Shown: positions 1 to 13,697 of the stretch, piece after piece
How the letters are laid out: every line of letters begins with the position of its first letter
Position numbering within the stretch: position 1 is the first letter of the stretch
Assembly (NCBI GenBank): GCA_016946835.1
Contig: JACVTC010000022.1
Span: 725,001 to 760,000, forward strand
Origin: Neocallimastix lanati (nom. inval.)
Taxonomy: Eukaryota > Neocallimastigomycota > Neocallimastigomycetes > Neocallimastigales > Neocallimastigaceae
Length of the DNA: 35,000 bases
Reading direction: 5' to 3'
Translations under genes and position numbers: made by a program
Notes under the pieces: model-generated
Told to the model about the DNA's origin: nothing
Seen by the model: only the letters and a program-made list of their open reading frames with translations
Databases searched by the model: none

Positions 1-2618
<2,618 letters not shown>

Positions 2619-2626
2619 ATTAAAAA

Positions 2627-2661
<35 letters not shown>

Positions 2662-2710
2662 TTAATATTATTATTATTATTATTATTATCATACTTTATT
2701 TCGTAAATCC

Positions 2711-2741
<31 letters not shown>

Positions 2742-4805
2742 GCCATTAAATGAATAAAAATTTTATTCATTTTATTTTTAATATATATATATATATAATA
2801 ATTAATAATAATTAATTCATCAGTAAAATTATATAATATAAAGTTCAATTTTTTTTTTTTTTATAATTTTTTTCTTTATATCTTTTTCACTTTTTTAATT
2901 CTTTTAATTATATAAAAAAAAAAAAAGTGTATAATAATTAATTCATTAAGTAGTATTATATAATATAAAATTTAGTCAGACATCAGTATTATTTTAATTT
3001 TTAATCGTACATATATATAGTAAATAATAAAATTTCATATTTATATTTCAATTTTTTTTTTTTATTATATGTTATTTTTATTTTTAATAAAATATAAATA
3101 AAATTTAAATTATAAATATTAAAAAAAATTTTTTTATATGTTTTTTTAAGTCGTTATTTATTAAATTTTTTTTTGTTAAAACTAATATTAATTTATATAT
3201 ATATATATATATTTTTTTTTAATAAAAAAAAGTTAATATGAAAATGGTGATTATAGTTTAGAGTAGATATTAGTCGTTATTTATTAAACTTTTTTTATTA
3301 TTATTAAAACTAATATTAATTTTTTTTTTTTATTTTATTTTTTTAATAAAAAAAAAAAAGTTAATATGAAAATGGTGATTATAGATAAGAGTAGATTATT
3401 GATTATTTGCTTACTTGATTTTAAGATAAATTGTTTTTAAATTATATAATAAAATATATTTTAAAAAAAAAGTATATTTAATAGTAATTAATTTTATTTT
3501 AATAATTTTTGTGTATTGGAATATTTATCAATTATATCAATTATAATAATGAATTTATTATAATTTATTAAACATTAATAATAATTTTTAATGATCCTGT
3601 ATATTGATAAATTTTGTTTATATATTAATATTTATTTAATTTTTCAATTTAATTTAAAAAAAAACAAAAAAAAAAAAAAAAATAAAAAACAAAAAAAAAG
3701 ATATGATAACAACAAAACAAAACAAAATAAAATAAAACAAAAAAACAACATACATATATATAAAGAATTATTAATAATTAAAAACATCTTTTAAAGAAAA
3801 AAAAAAAAATTGTATAATAACTTTATATATTAATTTAAAATTTGTATTTTAATAATTATGTATATGAATTGTTAAATTATAAATATGATTTAATATATTT
3901 TGAAAATAAATCAAATAAGTTCAAACTTTAAAATCTTTGTTTTAAGATGTGATAAAAAGAAATAATATTGGTATTGCATGATATTATAGTTTATTGAAAT
4001 AAAGTTTTCTTGGAATACATTAAATCTAATTTATAATTTAATATAAATATTTATAAATAAGATAAAGTTCAATTATTTAAAAGTTTTTTCTTTTTTAATA
4101 ATAAAATTAAAAAATATTAATATCCTATAAAGATAAATCTTTTTTTTTATTTTTTTTTTTTAAATATTTAATAATATATAAACTAAATGAACATATATAT
4201 AAAATAATTTACAACTATATAGTTTGATTAAAGTTTAATTTATAACCTTTGTTTGTAAGAATTATTTTTTTTTTCATTTATTAAATTTTATGAATTAAAA
4301 TTTATTTATATTGAAATTTTTTTAAGGTTATTTAATGTCTTTTTTTTTATTATATATTAATAAAATAAATTATAGATTGTAGATTTTTTTTTATCATTAA
4401 AATATACAAAAAAAAAAAAAAAAAAAAAAACTAGTATAATTAAAATAATAAATAGTTTTAAAATTTAAAATTGGTTTCATTTATTTATTATTATTTTAAA
4501 CATTTATATTAATATATCGAAAGAATTTCTATTTTTTTTTTTTAATTTAAATAAATTAAATTATATTAATGATAAAGTACATGCTTATCAACAAATAAGA
4601 AAAAACCATTAATGAAATAATTTTTCTAAAATGTTAAAAAATTGAATATTTATATTTTTATTAATTAAATTATAGATAATTAAAATACACAAATGATACA
4701 TACACTTAAAAAAAAAAAACATAAATTATGTACAGTTTTAAATATTTAATAATTAATTATCATTATAGTATCATTTTAATAATTAATTATATTTTAGTTA
4801 TAATA

Positions 4806-4849
<44 letters not shown>

Positions 4850-5030
4850 AAAGTAGATTTATTATCAATGTTTTATTTTTTTTTAAAAATTATTATTAAT
4901 CTTATTAAATTTTAAACCTATAATAGTGATATCTGCAAAGCATTATTATTATTATTATTATTAATATTATTATTTATATATATATAAATAATATTAATGT
5001 ATTATATTTATTTATTTAACTGAATTTAAC

Positions 5031-5062
<32 letters not shown>

Positions 5063-6612
5063 CATTTGAAAAAATTAAAATTTAACAAATAAATGTATGT
5101 ATTTAAAATTATATACTTTTTGATGAAAAAATATTCTTAAAAATATATTATGATTGGATAAATGTTAAGAGCTAAAAAAAATAGTTACTTTAGTTTTATA
5201 TGAACTGTACTATTTATACAATATCTACATTAAATACCTATTAAATATTTTTCTAATAAAACTATATGTAATAAGCAGAAAAAAAAAAAAAAGATATAAA
5301 TTGTATTTTATTATTAATAAATTTTAATGAATATATAAAATTTATAGTTTAAGGAATTACGCAATTTGGAATTAAGTTTGTATAGAATATTTCAGTTGAA
5401 AAAGTATAATTTTAATAAATTTTATCATACGTAAATCATTTTGTCACATACAAGTATAGGAAAAAAAATATTAAAATTGTAATTATTATTATAGCCCATT
5501 TAATTATAATATACTAATTATAAAAATTTGTAATATGATATTTTAATTTTCAGTAATTAAATTGTTAAATATATCTCAATTTTTTTTTTTTTTTTTTTTT
5601 TTTTATAATAAAAAAATAAAATAAACATTATTAATAAATAAGTTCCTAAAGATTAGAAATATATATATATATATATAACATATTCTCTTATTGAAATACC
5701 ATATGAATACTTCAAATAAAAAGTAAATAATAAATAATAATTTTAATCTAAAAATTTTATATTAATGGAATTTCTTAATAAAGTTATTAATTAAATTAAA
5801 AAAAGTTGGATGTTTAAAGTATACTTATGTCAATTTTAAAAAACCTTAATATCTAATATGGAATAAAGTAAATTTATTAATTAATACATGTAATAATATT
5901 TTTTTTTATTTCATTTTTTTTTGTTAAATATCATTAATATATACTTTAATAATTTAAAGTTTTATATTGGCAAATATATTTAATATCAGTTTTTTACATA
6001 TTATTATTTAAAAATATCCATATAATTTATTTATTTTTAATATTATTATTGTTTAAATTCAGTTTTTTATCTAAAAACATCTATATAATTTATTTATTTT
6101 TAATATTATTTTTGTATGTTTTCAATATTCTATATAAGAAACTAAATAATATTAAAAATTTATTTTTTTTTATTTTTTTTTTATTTTTTTATTTTTTTTT
6201 TTTATATATTTTTTTTTTTTTTTATTTAAAATAAATTTATTATGGTTTATCTAATATGAATTGAATCAATTTAACAATTTTTCTATTAAAAATTAAATAT
6301 ATATATAAAGCATTTTTAATAAAAGAATTATAAAATATTTAATTTTTAATTATAATAAAGTTTTTATTTTTTTTTTTTTTTATTTTTTTTATTTTTATAT
6401 TATAATAACTTTTATAAAAAAATAATATAAAAAAATTTTTTGTCCTTATTTAATTATTTTTTACTTTTACTTGTTTTATTTTTTTAAAATAAAATAAGAT
6501 AAAAAAAAGTAATTTTATATATAAAGTATTTTTTTTTTTTTTTGTTTACTTTGTTTGAATGAAATAAAATAAAAGAAAAAATTTAAAAAAATAAAGTAAA
6601 ATATGAAGTAAA

Positions 6613-6643
<31 letters not shown>

Positions 6644-6813
6644 TAAATTAAAATTTTCAATAATTGGAAAATATATATTTATTGGATAAAAAAAATATAT
6701 ATATATTTTTAATTATAGAAATAACAATAATATAATTTAAACTAATAAAGGCTAATCATTTACTTAATAGAGCAAAATTAATAAACATAGATTATAAAAA
6801 AAAAAAAAAAAAA
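2619..6813. other. AT-rich intergenic region between SMC3 and the subtilase gene
   Basis: About 4.2 kb, well over 85% A+T by eye, with many poly-A and poly-T runs and short AT/ATT microsatellites. I found no plausible coding segment on either strand; the open frames present (for example at 3591-3794 and 6049-6234) are made of Lys/Asn or Phe/Ile/Tyr low-complexity codons. The only ordered structure I could support is a tandem duplication at 3149-3397, listed separately. The stretch ends in a run of A immediately before the ATG at 6814, a common start context in AT-rich fungal genes. Confidence 0.7.
3149..3397. repeat. Tandem duplication of about 123 bp
   Basis: Two adjacent diverged copies, 3149-3271 and 3272-3397. 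Both begin AGTCGTTATTTATTAAA, contain AAAACTAATATTAATTT and end with GTTAATATGAAAATGGTGATT followed a few bases later by AGAGTAGAT. They differ mainly in the lengths of internal T, A and TA runs, as expected from slippage after duplication. No coding potential is visible. Confidence 0.8.
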
Positions 6814-9800
6814 ATGAAATCAATAAAAAGAACCATAAATTTAATATTACTATTATATATAATAAGTTCTATTAATGCTTATAGAATTAATAGAGAAGTT
6901 GGAAATAATTCAACTAATAGATATTATATTATTGCTATAAAGGATTCAAGTCAATATTCTTTTGATATTCAACCTACAAAACAAGATGATAATGCTGAAA
7001 AATTAAAAAAAAAGGATTTAAATGAAGTTCCAAAATTTAATCCAATTAATTTTAATGAAATTGAAGAAATTATTAGCAGTGATAATTGTTATTCTAAAAT
7101 TAATGATAAGAACTTAAATGATACAACTTTTTGTGAAATGAGTACGGATACTTTAAAAGATAATGGTAAAATTAATATTGATAAATTAGAAGAAGAATTA
7201 AAACCAAAGAAACAGTTTGTTTCAAAGCAATTAGAAACCCTAGCTGAAATTATTATTGATAATATTTATACCTATAAAAATGATGCTGTTACTAATGAAT
7301 TACAAAATGAAATCATGAAACGTAGTTCATCTAGTTTAAAAGAACTTCTTGATAATAAAATTTTTTCAAGAATTTTAAAAAAGACATTTAATGTTTTAGA
7401 CGTAACACTTATTAATGCTTATCTTTCAAAAGAAATTTATGAAATAGTAAAAGATTTACCTGATGTAGTTGAATGTATTGAAGATTTTAAGATTGAAAAT
7501 CAAGTTATTCCAGAGTCTTTAGTTCATATCACTAAATCAGATAAAACTTATAAGATAGATAAGAGGGATAAAGTAAATAAAGAAAACCCTTACTATAATA
7601 TTACTGATATTAAGGTTGATACAAAATGGTCTGGTGTTACCGTTGAGGCCAATGCTGGACATCATTTATCTCTTATATCTCAGTCTAAATACGATTCTAA
7701 ACTTATTGGAAAATACGATACTAATTATTATTATCCATCCACAGCGGGTGCTGGTGTTGATATATATATTGTTGATGGTGGTATTAATGTTAATCATGCC
7801 GATTTTAATACCACAGATCGAACTGTAACTTGTGATGCTTATACTACGGAAGATGGATACCAAAAAATTAAAAAAGGTTCAGAGGAATCTAAAAATTGTT
7901 TTATAGAAAAGGAAACACAACAACATGGTGTTTATGTTGCTTCTGCAGCAGCAGGTACTTTATATGGGGTTGCAAAAAAGGCTAACATTCACGTGGTCGC
8001 TATCGAACCTTATATCTCTAATTACATTTCTGCTTTAAAATTTATTGAAGAGAATGCTGTTAATCCTCATAAAACTGTAATTAATTTTTCATCCGGTTCT
8101 TATGAATATTCTAATACCCTTGATAAACTTTTTAATATCATCATTAGAAAGGGATTCATGGTTGTTGCTGCTTCCGGTAATGAAGCAAATGATGCATGCA
8201 TCACTGAAAGTAGAAATATTTTCTACGGTAAAGTTAATGAAAAGAATTATCCATCTGCCTACATTGATGTCATTAGTGTTGGTAGTGTGAATAATTCATT
8301 TGAAGATGAGGAAATTCCAGATGATTCTGACGTTTATAATTCTGCTGCTTTCAGTAATTATGGTAGTTGTGTAGATATTTTTGCTCCTGGCTATGCCTAT
8401 TTAGCGTCTTTCCCTAAGGATGCTATGAAAGATAAGATTTATACAACCACGAATTTGGCTTATGGTACTTCATTCTCTTCTCCAATGGTTGCTGGTGTTG
8501 CTGCTTTATTAATTTCAGAACATCCAGAGATCACTTTTGATCAAAATATTTTAAAAAAATGGCTTATTGATCTTTCCATTAAGGATATTCTTGGTGATTT
8601 AGAACGGTTACATACTCCCAATCGTTTCCTTAACATTGGTAAAACTGTTGTATATTCTGCTAATAATGAATATAATGGTTGTGGTATACTTTCTGGCAAG
8701 AAATCTTGCTCTGGAGATGCCTGTTGTTCAGTTTCTGGATACTGTGGTAAGAAAGATAATTTCTGTAAAGTTGATTGTCAAAGTGAATTTGGTAAATGTT
8801 CTTCTAGTAATCGTCCATCCTCAAAAAAAGATACTGAAGAACCAGAATATAAAAATAGTTGGGTTTACAATTATTGGATGGATTTATGTCTTAAGTTTGC
8901 TCCAGGAAACATAATGGAGAAAAATATTATCTTGACTATTTGTGATGATAAAGATCCTGATTATTTATGGTATATTAGTAATAAAGGAGACAGCAAATTC
9001 ATTCAAAATACCTATGATGATGTTTGTATGAGTTTTGATAAAAATGGTATTGCTTATGCTAAAAGTTGTAAATATGGCACTGTTATAAAGGATATCAATA
9101 CTGTGTATAATAAAGATGCTATTCAGTCTGATAAATTCCCAAATTTGTGCTTAAAACCAATTTTAAGTGATTATAATCCATATGGTATTACTATCTTTTC
9201 TGATTCTACAGGTCTTCGTGTTAAGATGGATAAATGCAATTATAATGATGAATATCAACACTGGAGATTAAGAGATATTCCAGAAATAATTTATAGTAAA
9301 TTTGAAGGAGAAGGAGAAGAAGATAATTTTGTTTCTGATGATGATAATAAAATTATTATTACCTATAATTTAAATGAAGATGACAATATTGATGATTTTG
9401 AAAAACAAGAACAAGCAAATTCTCATGTTGATAAAATCATATACAATGAATATGGTCAAGTATTTAATAGAGATGACTATATTGAAACTAATTTCTATGA
9501 AGTTGTTGTTACCAACAAGAAGAAAGTATGGATATATAGTACTGAAAAGAAATTATGTTTAACTTCTACGAGTGTATATAAACAAAAAATAATTTTAGAA
9601 AAGTGTGATCAAAAGAATGAAAAGCAACAGTGGTTAGTACCAGATAATGATTATGGTTATTATGTTAATGTGGATAAAGATGCGTGTATTATCTATAATA
9701 CTATAGAAAAGAAGCTTATTATAAATAGTTGCATTGAAACTATTCCATTGGAAAAATTATATGTTAAAAGCCATGCTTCTATTATTGAATATGAAAAAGA

Positions 9801-9954
9801 TACTTTTAAGATATATGATGAGTTACATGATGAATATGTCTGTTTAAATATAAAAGAAGAAAATAAAAAGAATAAAGAAATTTTATTAGATATGGTTCCA
9901 TGTAATAAATCTCATTCTAAATTTATATTAACTACTGAATTTCCAAAAAATTAA
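6814..9954 (+). CDS. Secreted subtilisin-like (S8) serine protease with chitin-binding and ricin-like C-terminal domains
   Basis: Single-exon gene, 1046 residues; the start is the first ATG, opening a hydrophobic signal peptide (about 1-22, ending INA). Residues 36-43 (YYIIAIKD) and 188-227 (ending VVECIEDFKI) resemble the two ends of an I9 inhibitory propeptide, separated by an acidic insert of about 140 residues. The peptidase domain is roughly 290-610. The triad is complete: Asp321 in VDIYIVDGGI, His371 in QQHGVYVAS and Ser553 in YGTSFSSPMVAG, with oxyanion Asn456 in AASGNE. The first two motifs differ from the usual D-S/T-G and HGTHVAG. Residues 622-662 form a hevein-type chitin-binding domain with eight Cys and the CCS-GYCG pattern. 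The rest (about 676-1046) holds divergent beta-trefoil-like repeats with QHW (815-817) and QQW (938-940). Role inferred: extracellular or wall-associated protease, the chitin-binding domain perhaps anchoring it to the fungus's own wall. Protease call sure; C-terminal fold tentative. Confidence 0.93.
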   Translation: MKSIKRTINLILLLYIISSINAYRINREVGNNSTNRYYIIAIKDSSQYSFDIQPTKQDDNAEKLKKKDLNEVPKFNPINFNEIEEIISSDNCYSKINDKNLNDTTFCEMSTDTLKDNGKINIDKLEEELKPKKQFVSKQLETLAEIIIDNIYTYKNDAVTNELQNEIMKRSSSSLKELLDNKIFSRILKKTFNVLDVTLINAYLSKEIYEIVKDLPDVVECIEDFKIENQVIPESLVHITKSDKTYKIDKRDKVNKENPYYNITDIKVDTKWSGVTVEANAGHHLSLISQSKYDSKLIGKYDTNYYYPSTAGAGVDIYIVDGGINVNHADFNTTDRTVTCDAYTTEDGYQKIKKGSEESKNCFIEKETQQHGVYVASAAAGTLYGVAKKANIHVVAIEPYISNYISALKFIEENAVNPHKTVINFSSGSYEYSNTLDKLFNIIIRKGFMVVAASGNEANDACITESRNIFYGKVNEKNYPSAYIDVISVGSVNNSFEDEEIPDDSDVYNSAAFSNYGSCVDIFAPGYAYLASFPKDAMKDKIYTTTNLAYGTSFSSPMVAGVAALLISEHPEITFDQNILKKWLIDLSIKDILGDLERLHTPNRFLNIGKTVVYSANNEYNGCGILSGKKSCSGDACCSVSGYCGKKDNFCKVDCQSEFGKCSSSNRPSSKKDTEEPEYKNSWVYNYWMDLCLKFAPGNIMEKNIILTICDDKDPDYLWYISNKGDSKFIQNTYDDVCMSFDKNGIAYAKSCKYGTVIKDINTVYNKDAIQSDKFPNLCLKPILSDYNPYGITIFSDSTGLRVKMDKCNYNDEYQHWRLRDIPEIIYSKFEGEGEEDNFVSDDDNKIIITYNLNEDDNIDDFEKQEQANSHVDKIIYNEYGQVFNRDDYIETNFYEVVVTNKKKVWIYSTEKKLCLTSTSVYKQKIILEKCDQKNEKQQWLVPDNDYGYYVNVDKDACIIYNTIEKKLIINSCIETIPLEKLYVKSHASIIEYEKDTFKIYDELHDEYVCLNIKEENKKNKEILLDMVPCNKSHSKFILTTEFPKN

Positions 9955-10577
9955 ATAAAAATTTGATATTTTTAATTTTAGCAAATTCTGTAGAGTAAAT
10001 AACAATATTAAAAAAAAAAAAATAATAATAATAAAAAAATTAAGATGTATTTATATAATTATTTATTTAAAATTTTTAAAAAAAAAAAAATTAATATATA
10101 TATCTATTAATATATTTGTATATACACTATTTATTTATTTATTATATCATAATTTAATTAAAATCTATTGTAATGAATTTCATATAATCTATAATATTAT
10201 AAAAACTTTTAAAATAAAAAGAAATATAATTTTTCATTAATAAATGATACAATTTATTATATAAGAAAAAAATAATAATAATAATAATAGAAAATAAAAA
10301 ATATTAATGAAATAAATTAATAAAAATTATAAAAAACTAATTTTAAAATAAATTAAACATCTATTATATGAATAAGGAATCTTATTTGTGTTACAATGAA
10401 TTGAATAATAAATATACAATTAAATTGCATTATTTTTAATTGAAATACCAAATAAGCAAGTACTAAGGATTACAAATATTAAAGTTATTAGTATTACAGT
10501 TTTGATATTAACTTTTTTTTTTTTTTTTTATTTATTATTTAAATATAAATTATTATATTGGAAAATTTTTTAATAGA
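9955..10577. other. AT-rich spacer
   Basis: Downstream region of the subtilase gene. AATAAA occurs directly after the stop codon region and could serve as a polyadenylation signal, but the motif is expected by chance in DNA of this composition. Nothing else is recognisable. Confidence 0.5.
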
Positions 10578-10855
10578 TTAAATAAATATATTATTTGTAT
10601 AATAAATTTTTTTTTCATTTTTCGATTTGCTTGTATATTTATTTCCTTTGTTGAACCAACAATCTTTAACTATATCTCCTGCCTTATGATGAATAAAACA
10701 TTCTCTGTAATCTTTTCTTTTATTGCATTCCTCTAAAGCTTTACTTTTAACATGAGAAGCAGAATTTGTTGTAACTAAATTATTCCATTTTTTTTTTGTT
10801 TCTTTAATTCTTAACTCTTTAAGATACTTAAGACGAGAAATTGTAGCTTCTTCTA
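10578..10855 (-). pseudogene. Small coding-like fragment with Cys/His motif (possible exon or gag-like remnant)
   Basis: Reading the minus strand, a non-repetitive frame of about 90 codons runs from near 10855 to a TAA at 10580-10578. It reads EEATISRLKYLKELRIKETK, then a Trp-Asn-containing middle, then RECFIHHKAGDIVKDCWFN and a Lys-rich tail. It has codon-like base composition in a surrounding of pure AT repeat. No ATG start fits; TAG at 10855-10853 could be a 3' splice site after an AT-rich intron, so this could be the last exon of a gene whose earlier exons I cannot find. The Cys-x2-His-x9-Cys arrangement followed by Trp-Phe-Asn vaguely resembles zinc-knuckle or Cys/His motifs of retrotransposon gag proteins, but the central His is Asp. 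I do not recognise a family; the gag idea is a guess. Confidence 0.4.
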
Positions 10856-11085
10856 CATTATTATAATAATAATAATTATGATAATAATAATATTAATAAT
10901 AATAAATAAATAAATAATAAATAATAATAATAATGAATAATGATAATAATGAATGATAATAATGAATGATAATAATAAATAAATAAATAATGCTTATAAT
11001 AAATAATAAAAAATAAAAAATAATAATAATAAATAATAATAAATAATAATAATAATAATAATAGTAATAATAATAATAGTAATAA

Positions 11086-11209
11086 TTTTTGCTCATTTTC
11101 TTCCTCATTATAATAATAATAAATAAAAATAAAAATAAAAATAAAAATTTTTGCTCATTTTCTTCCTCATTATAATAATAATAAATAAAAATAAAAATAA
11201 AAATAAAAA
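11086..11209. repeat. Exact 62-bp tandem duplication
   Basis: The unit begins TTTTTGCTCATTTTCTTCCT and continues with CATTATAATAATAATAAAT and AAAAAT repeats. The GCTC landmark lies at 11091 and again at 11153, an offset of 62, and the two copies are identical or nearly so, suggesting a recent event. Each carries a 16-base non-AT core that on the minus strand reads GAGGAAGAAAATGAGC. Confidence 0.85.
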
Positions 11210-11660
11210 TAATTATAATTATAATAATAAATATAATTATAATTGTAAAAATAATAATATAAACAACTAATAACTAATAATATATAATAATAAAATAATT
11301 TAGAAATAATGTTAAAACAACCATTTATTTTTAATTTGTTACTTAGTAATTATATATATATAATAGTATTAAAAAAATCAAATCATCTTTGAATATTTTT
11401 TTTTTTTTTTTTTTTTTTTTGTAAATATTCTCAATTTTATTAAATAATTGGAAACTACTTTTAAATTAAAGATATTTAGAATTATAATAAATTTAATAAT
11501 TTTAAATAAATATTTTTAATGCTATTTATCCTCAACTTTTTTTTTATATTTATATTTATATTTATATTTTCATAAAACAATAAATTAAAATTCTTCAAAA
11601 ATTATTAATATAATAAAAAATTAATTTATTAAATTAAATAAAAAAATATGGTATTAAATT

Positions 11661-11694
<34 letters not shown>

Positions 11695-12964
11695 AAAGGG
11701 TGAATTATTGATATTGTACAAGAAATCATCTTTATTTCAAGCATTTCATTATAAAATCAAAATGATAATAATTGATAATACTTAATAATATAGTAGATAG
11801 TAATAATATAGTAGTAATGATATTTTTATTAAACTCTTCCTTTAAAATAACTATATAGTTAACAATATTTAAAATTACACATAGATATGTATAGAAATGT
11901 AGTTGATAATTTTAATTTATTAAAAATTTATCTTTCAATAAATCGGAATATTAAATATTGCTAAATTTAGATTATTATCAATTACTTATATATGTTAAGT
12001 AATAGGAAATAATCTGAATTAATATATAATTGTTAATAGTAATTCAAGTAATTTTTTTTTTTTTTTTTTAAATTAATATAATTATATATTATTGAAGTAT
12101 AACATAAAGCTTATCAATAATATAAATAATATTTATATAAAAAAAATTTAAGTATTTTGTATATTTTCATTTTCATTAATACTTTTAATTTGATACATTT
12201 CTATATAGAATTAATATATATTGTGTAAAAATTTATCTTTCCGATGTTGAGAATAATACGGTGGTCATAAATTTATTAATATAATTACTAGTATATTGTA
12301 TTGTTTTGAATTTAAATTATAATATTTTTAATATAATATAATATATATATTTTTAATTAATAAAAATTTTTAACAATGAAAAATAAATATATGAAATATA
12401 ATAAATATAATAAATAATATCTATTTTTTTTTTTTTTTTTATCTTTTTAATTTTTATTAATCAAATTATTTCATTATTAACTTTAAAATAAAATGTTAAT
12501 GAAAAAAACTTTATTCACTGAAAAGTTTATTTTGTAAAAAAATTTATTTAATTCCATTAATCAATTTTAGTTATTATTTATTGTTTTAAAATTATTATTA
12601 TATTTAAAGTAATATATTTGCTTTATTTATTTATTTATTTATCTATTCATTATTATTATTTATTATTTATTATTATTATTTATTATTATTATTATTATTT
12701 GTCTACTGTTTAAATCAAAATTAATATAACGATTAAACTTTAATTGTTAATTGAGTAAATAAGTAATAAATATAGTATTTTTGTATTTAGCTTATTTTTG
12801 GGTAACAATAATTTTTATATATTTTAAAATTTTTCTTTTCCTTTTAATATTTTAAATATAATATATATACTATTATTATTCAATATTAAATAATATAGAA
12901 TTCATATATTAAAACAAAATTTGTGTTTAAATTTGGATAAAATGATAAATAAATAATTAAATAA

Positions 12965-13006
<42 letters not shown>
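12965..13006. repeat. (AAAT)n microsatellite
   Basis: About ten uninterrupted AAAT units, continuing into mixed AAT units up to about 13110. Likely replication slippage; no function visible. Confidence 0.9.
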
Positions 13007-13008
<2 letters not shown>

Positions 13009-13080
13009 AAATAATAATTATAATAAATAATAAATAATAATAATAATAAATAATAAATAATAATAATAATAATAATAATA

Positions 13081-13111
<31 letters not shown>

Positions 13112-13647
13112 TTAAAATTATAATAATAATAATTAAAATTATAATTAAAATAATAAAAATTATAACAATACACATAATTAACAAAAAAATACACATTTCT
13201 GGGATATAATTAATAATAATACAAAATTGATCTACTCTATATTTTTTTATTCCCAAAAACAATTTATATTCTAATTTTTTTATTGTTTTTATTATATTTT
13301 TAATCTTTCATATTTAATTTTAATAAATATAAAATGAAATTATTATAATTATAATTAGATTAAATTTTACCTATGAGATTATTAATAATTAAAAATTTTA
13401 TTTAATATAAATTTATTTTTATTGGCTATAAACATAAATAAATTATTATATAAATTATATAATGCTTACATTTAATTAAATCGATTATTTTGATATAAAT
13501 ACAATAAAATTTTTCTAATAATTTTGGGTTTAAATTTTTTATTATTATTTGATTATAACTTATTCAGTATAATAATTATTTAATAATAATAAAAAAATAA
13601 AATTTTTTTTTTACCAAGTTATTATATTATTTATATTGAATTAGAAT

Positions 13648-13655
13648 TATAAATA
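13648..13655 (+). promoter_or_regulatory. Possible TATA box of the GH43 gene
   Basis: TATAAATA followed by AGGAAAG, about 43 bases before the ATG at 13698. The position is plausible for a fungal core promoter, but TATA-like words are frequent here, so this is weak evidence. Confidence 0.25.
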
Positions 13656-13697
13656 AGGAAAGAATAATATATAGCAGGAAATATATATATTTAAAAA

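Larger units (their letters stand above)
10861..13697. other. AT-rich intergenic region with microsatellites
   Basis: About 2.8 kb separating the small fragment from the GH43 gene. It contains TAA/AAT-rich DNA at 10861-11085, the 62-bp tandem duplication at 11086-11209, an A run at about 11661-11692 and a long AAAT/AAT microsatellite around 12965-13110. The open frames on the minus strand here (10893-11108 and 12957-13262) are poly-Tyr/Leu/Ile translations of the microsatellites and not credible proteins. No RNA gene was seen. Confidence 0.6.

Noticed and set aside
3591-3794. Small Lys/Asn-rich protein gene in the first intergenic region
   Set aside because: Composition equals that of the surrounding A runs; no signal peptide, domain or regulatory context.
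10578-10855. CX9C mitochondrial assembly factor (Cmc1/COX type)
   Set aside because: Cys spacing is 8 and 12 with only three Cys, and anaerobic fungi lack a respiratory chain, so such a factor is unlikely.
12957-13262. CRISPR-like array
   Set aside because: It is a continuous AAAT/AAT microsatellite without spacers, in a eukaryotic genome.
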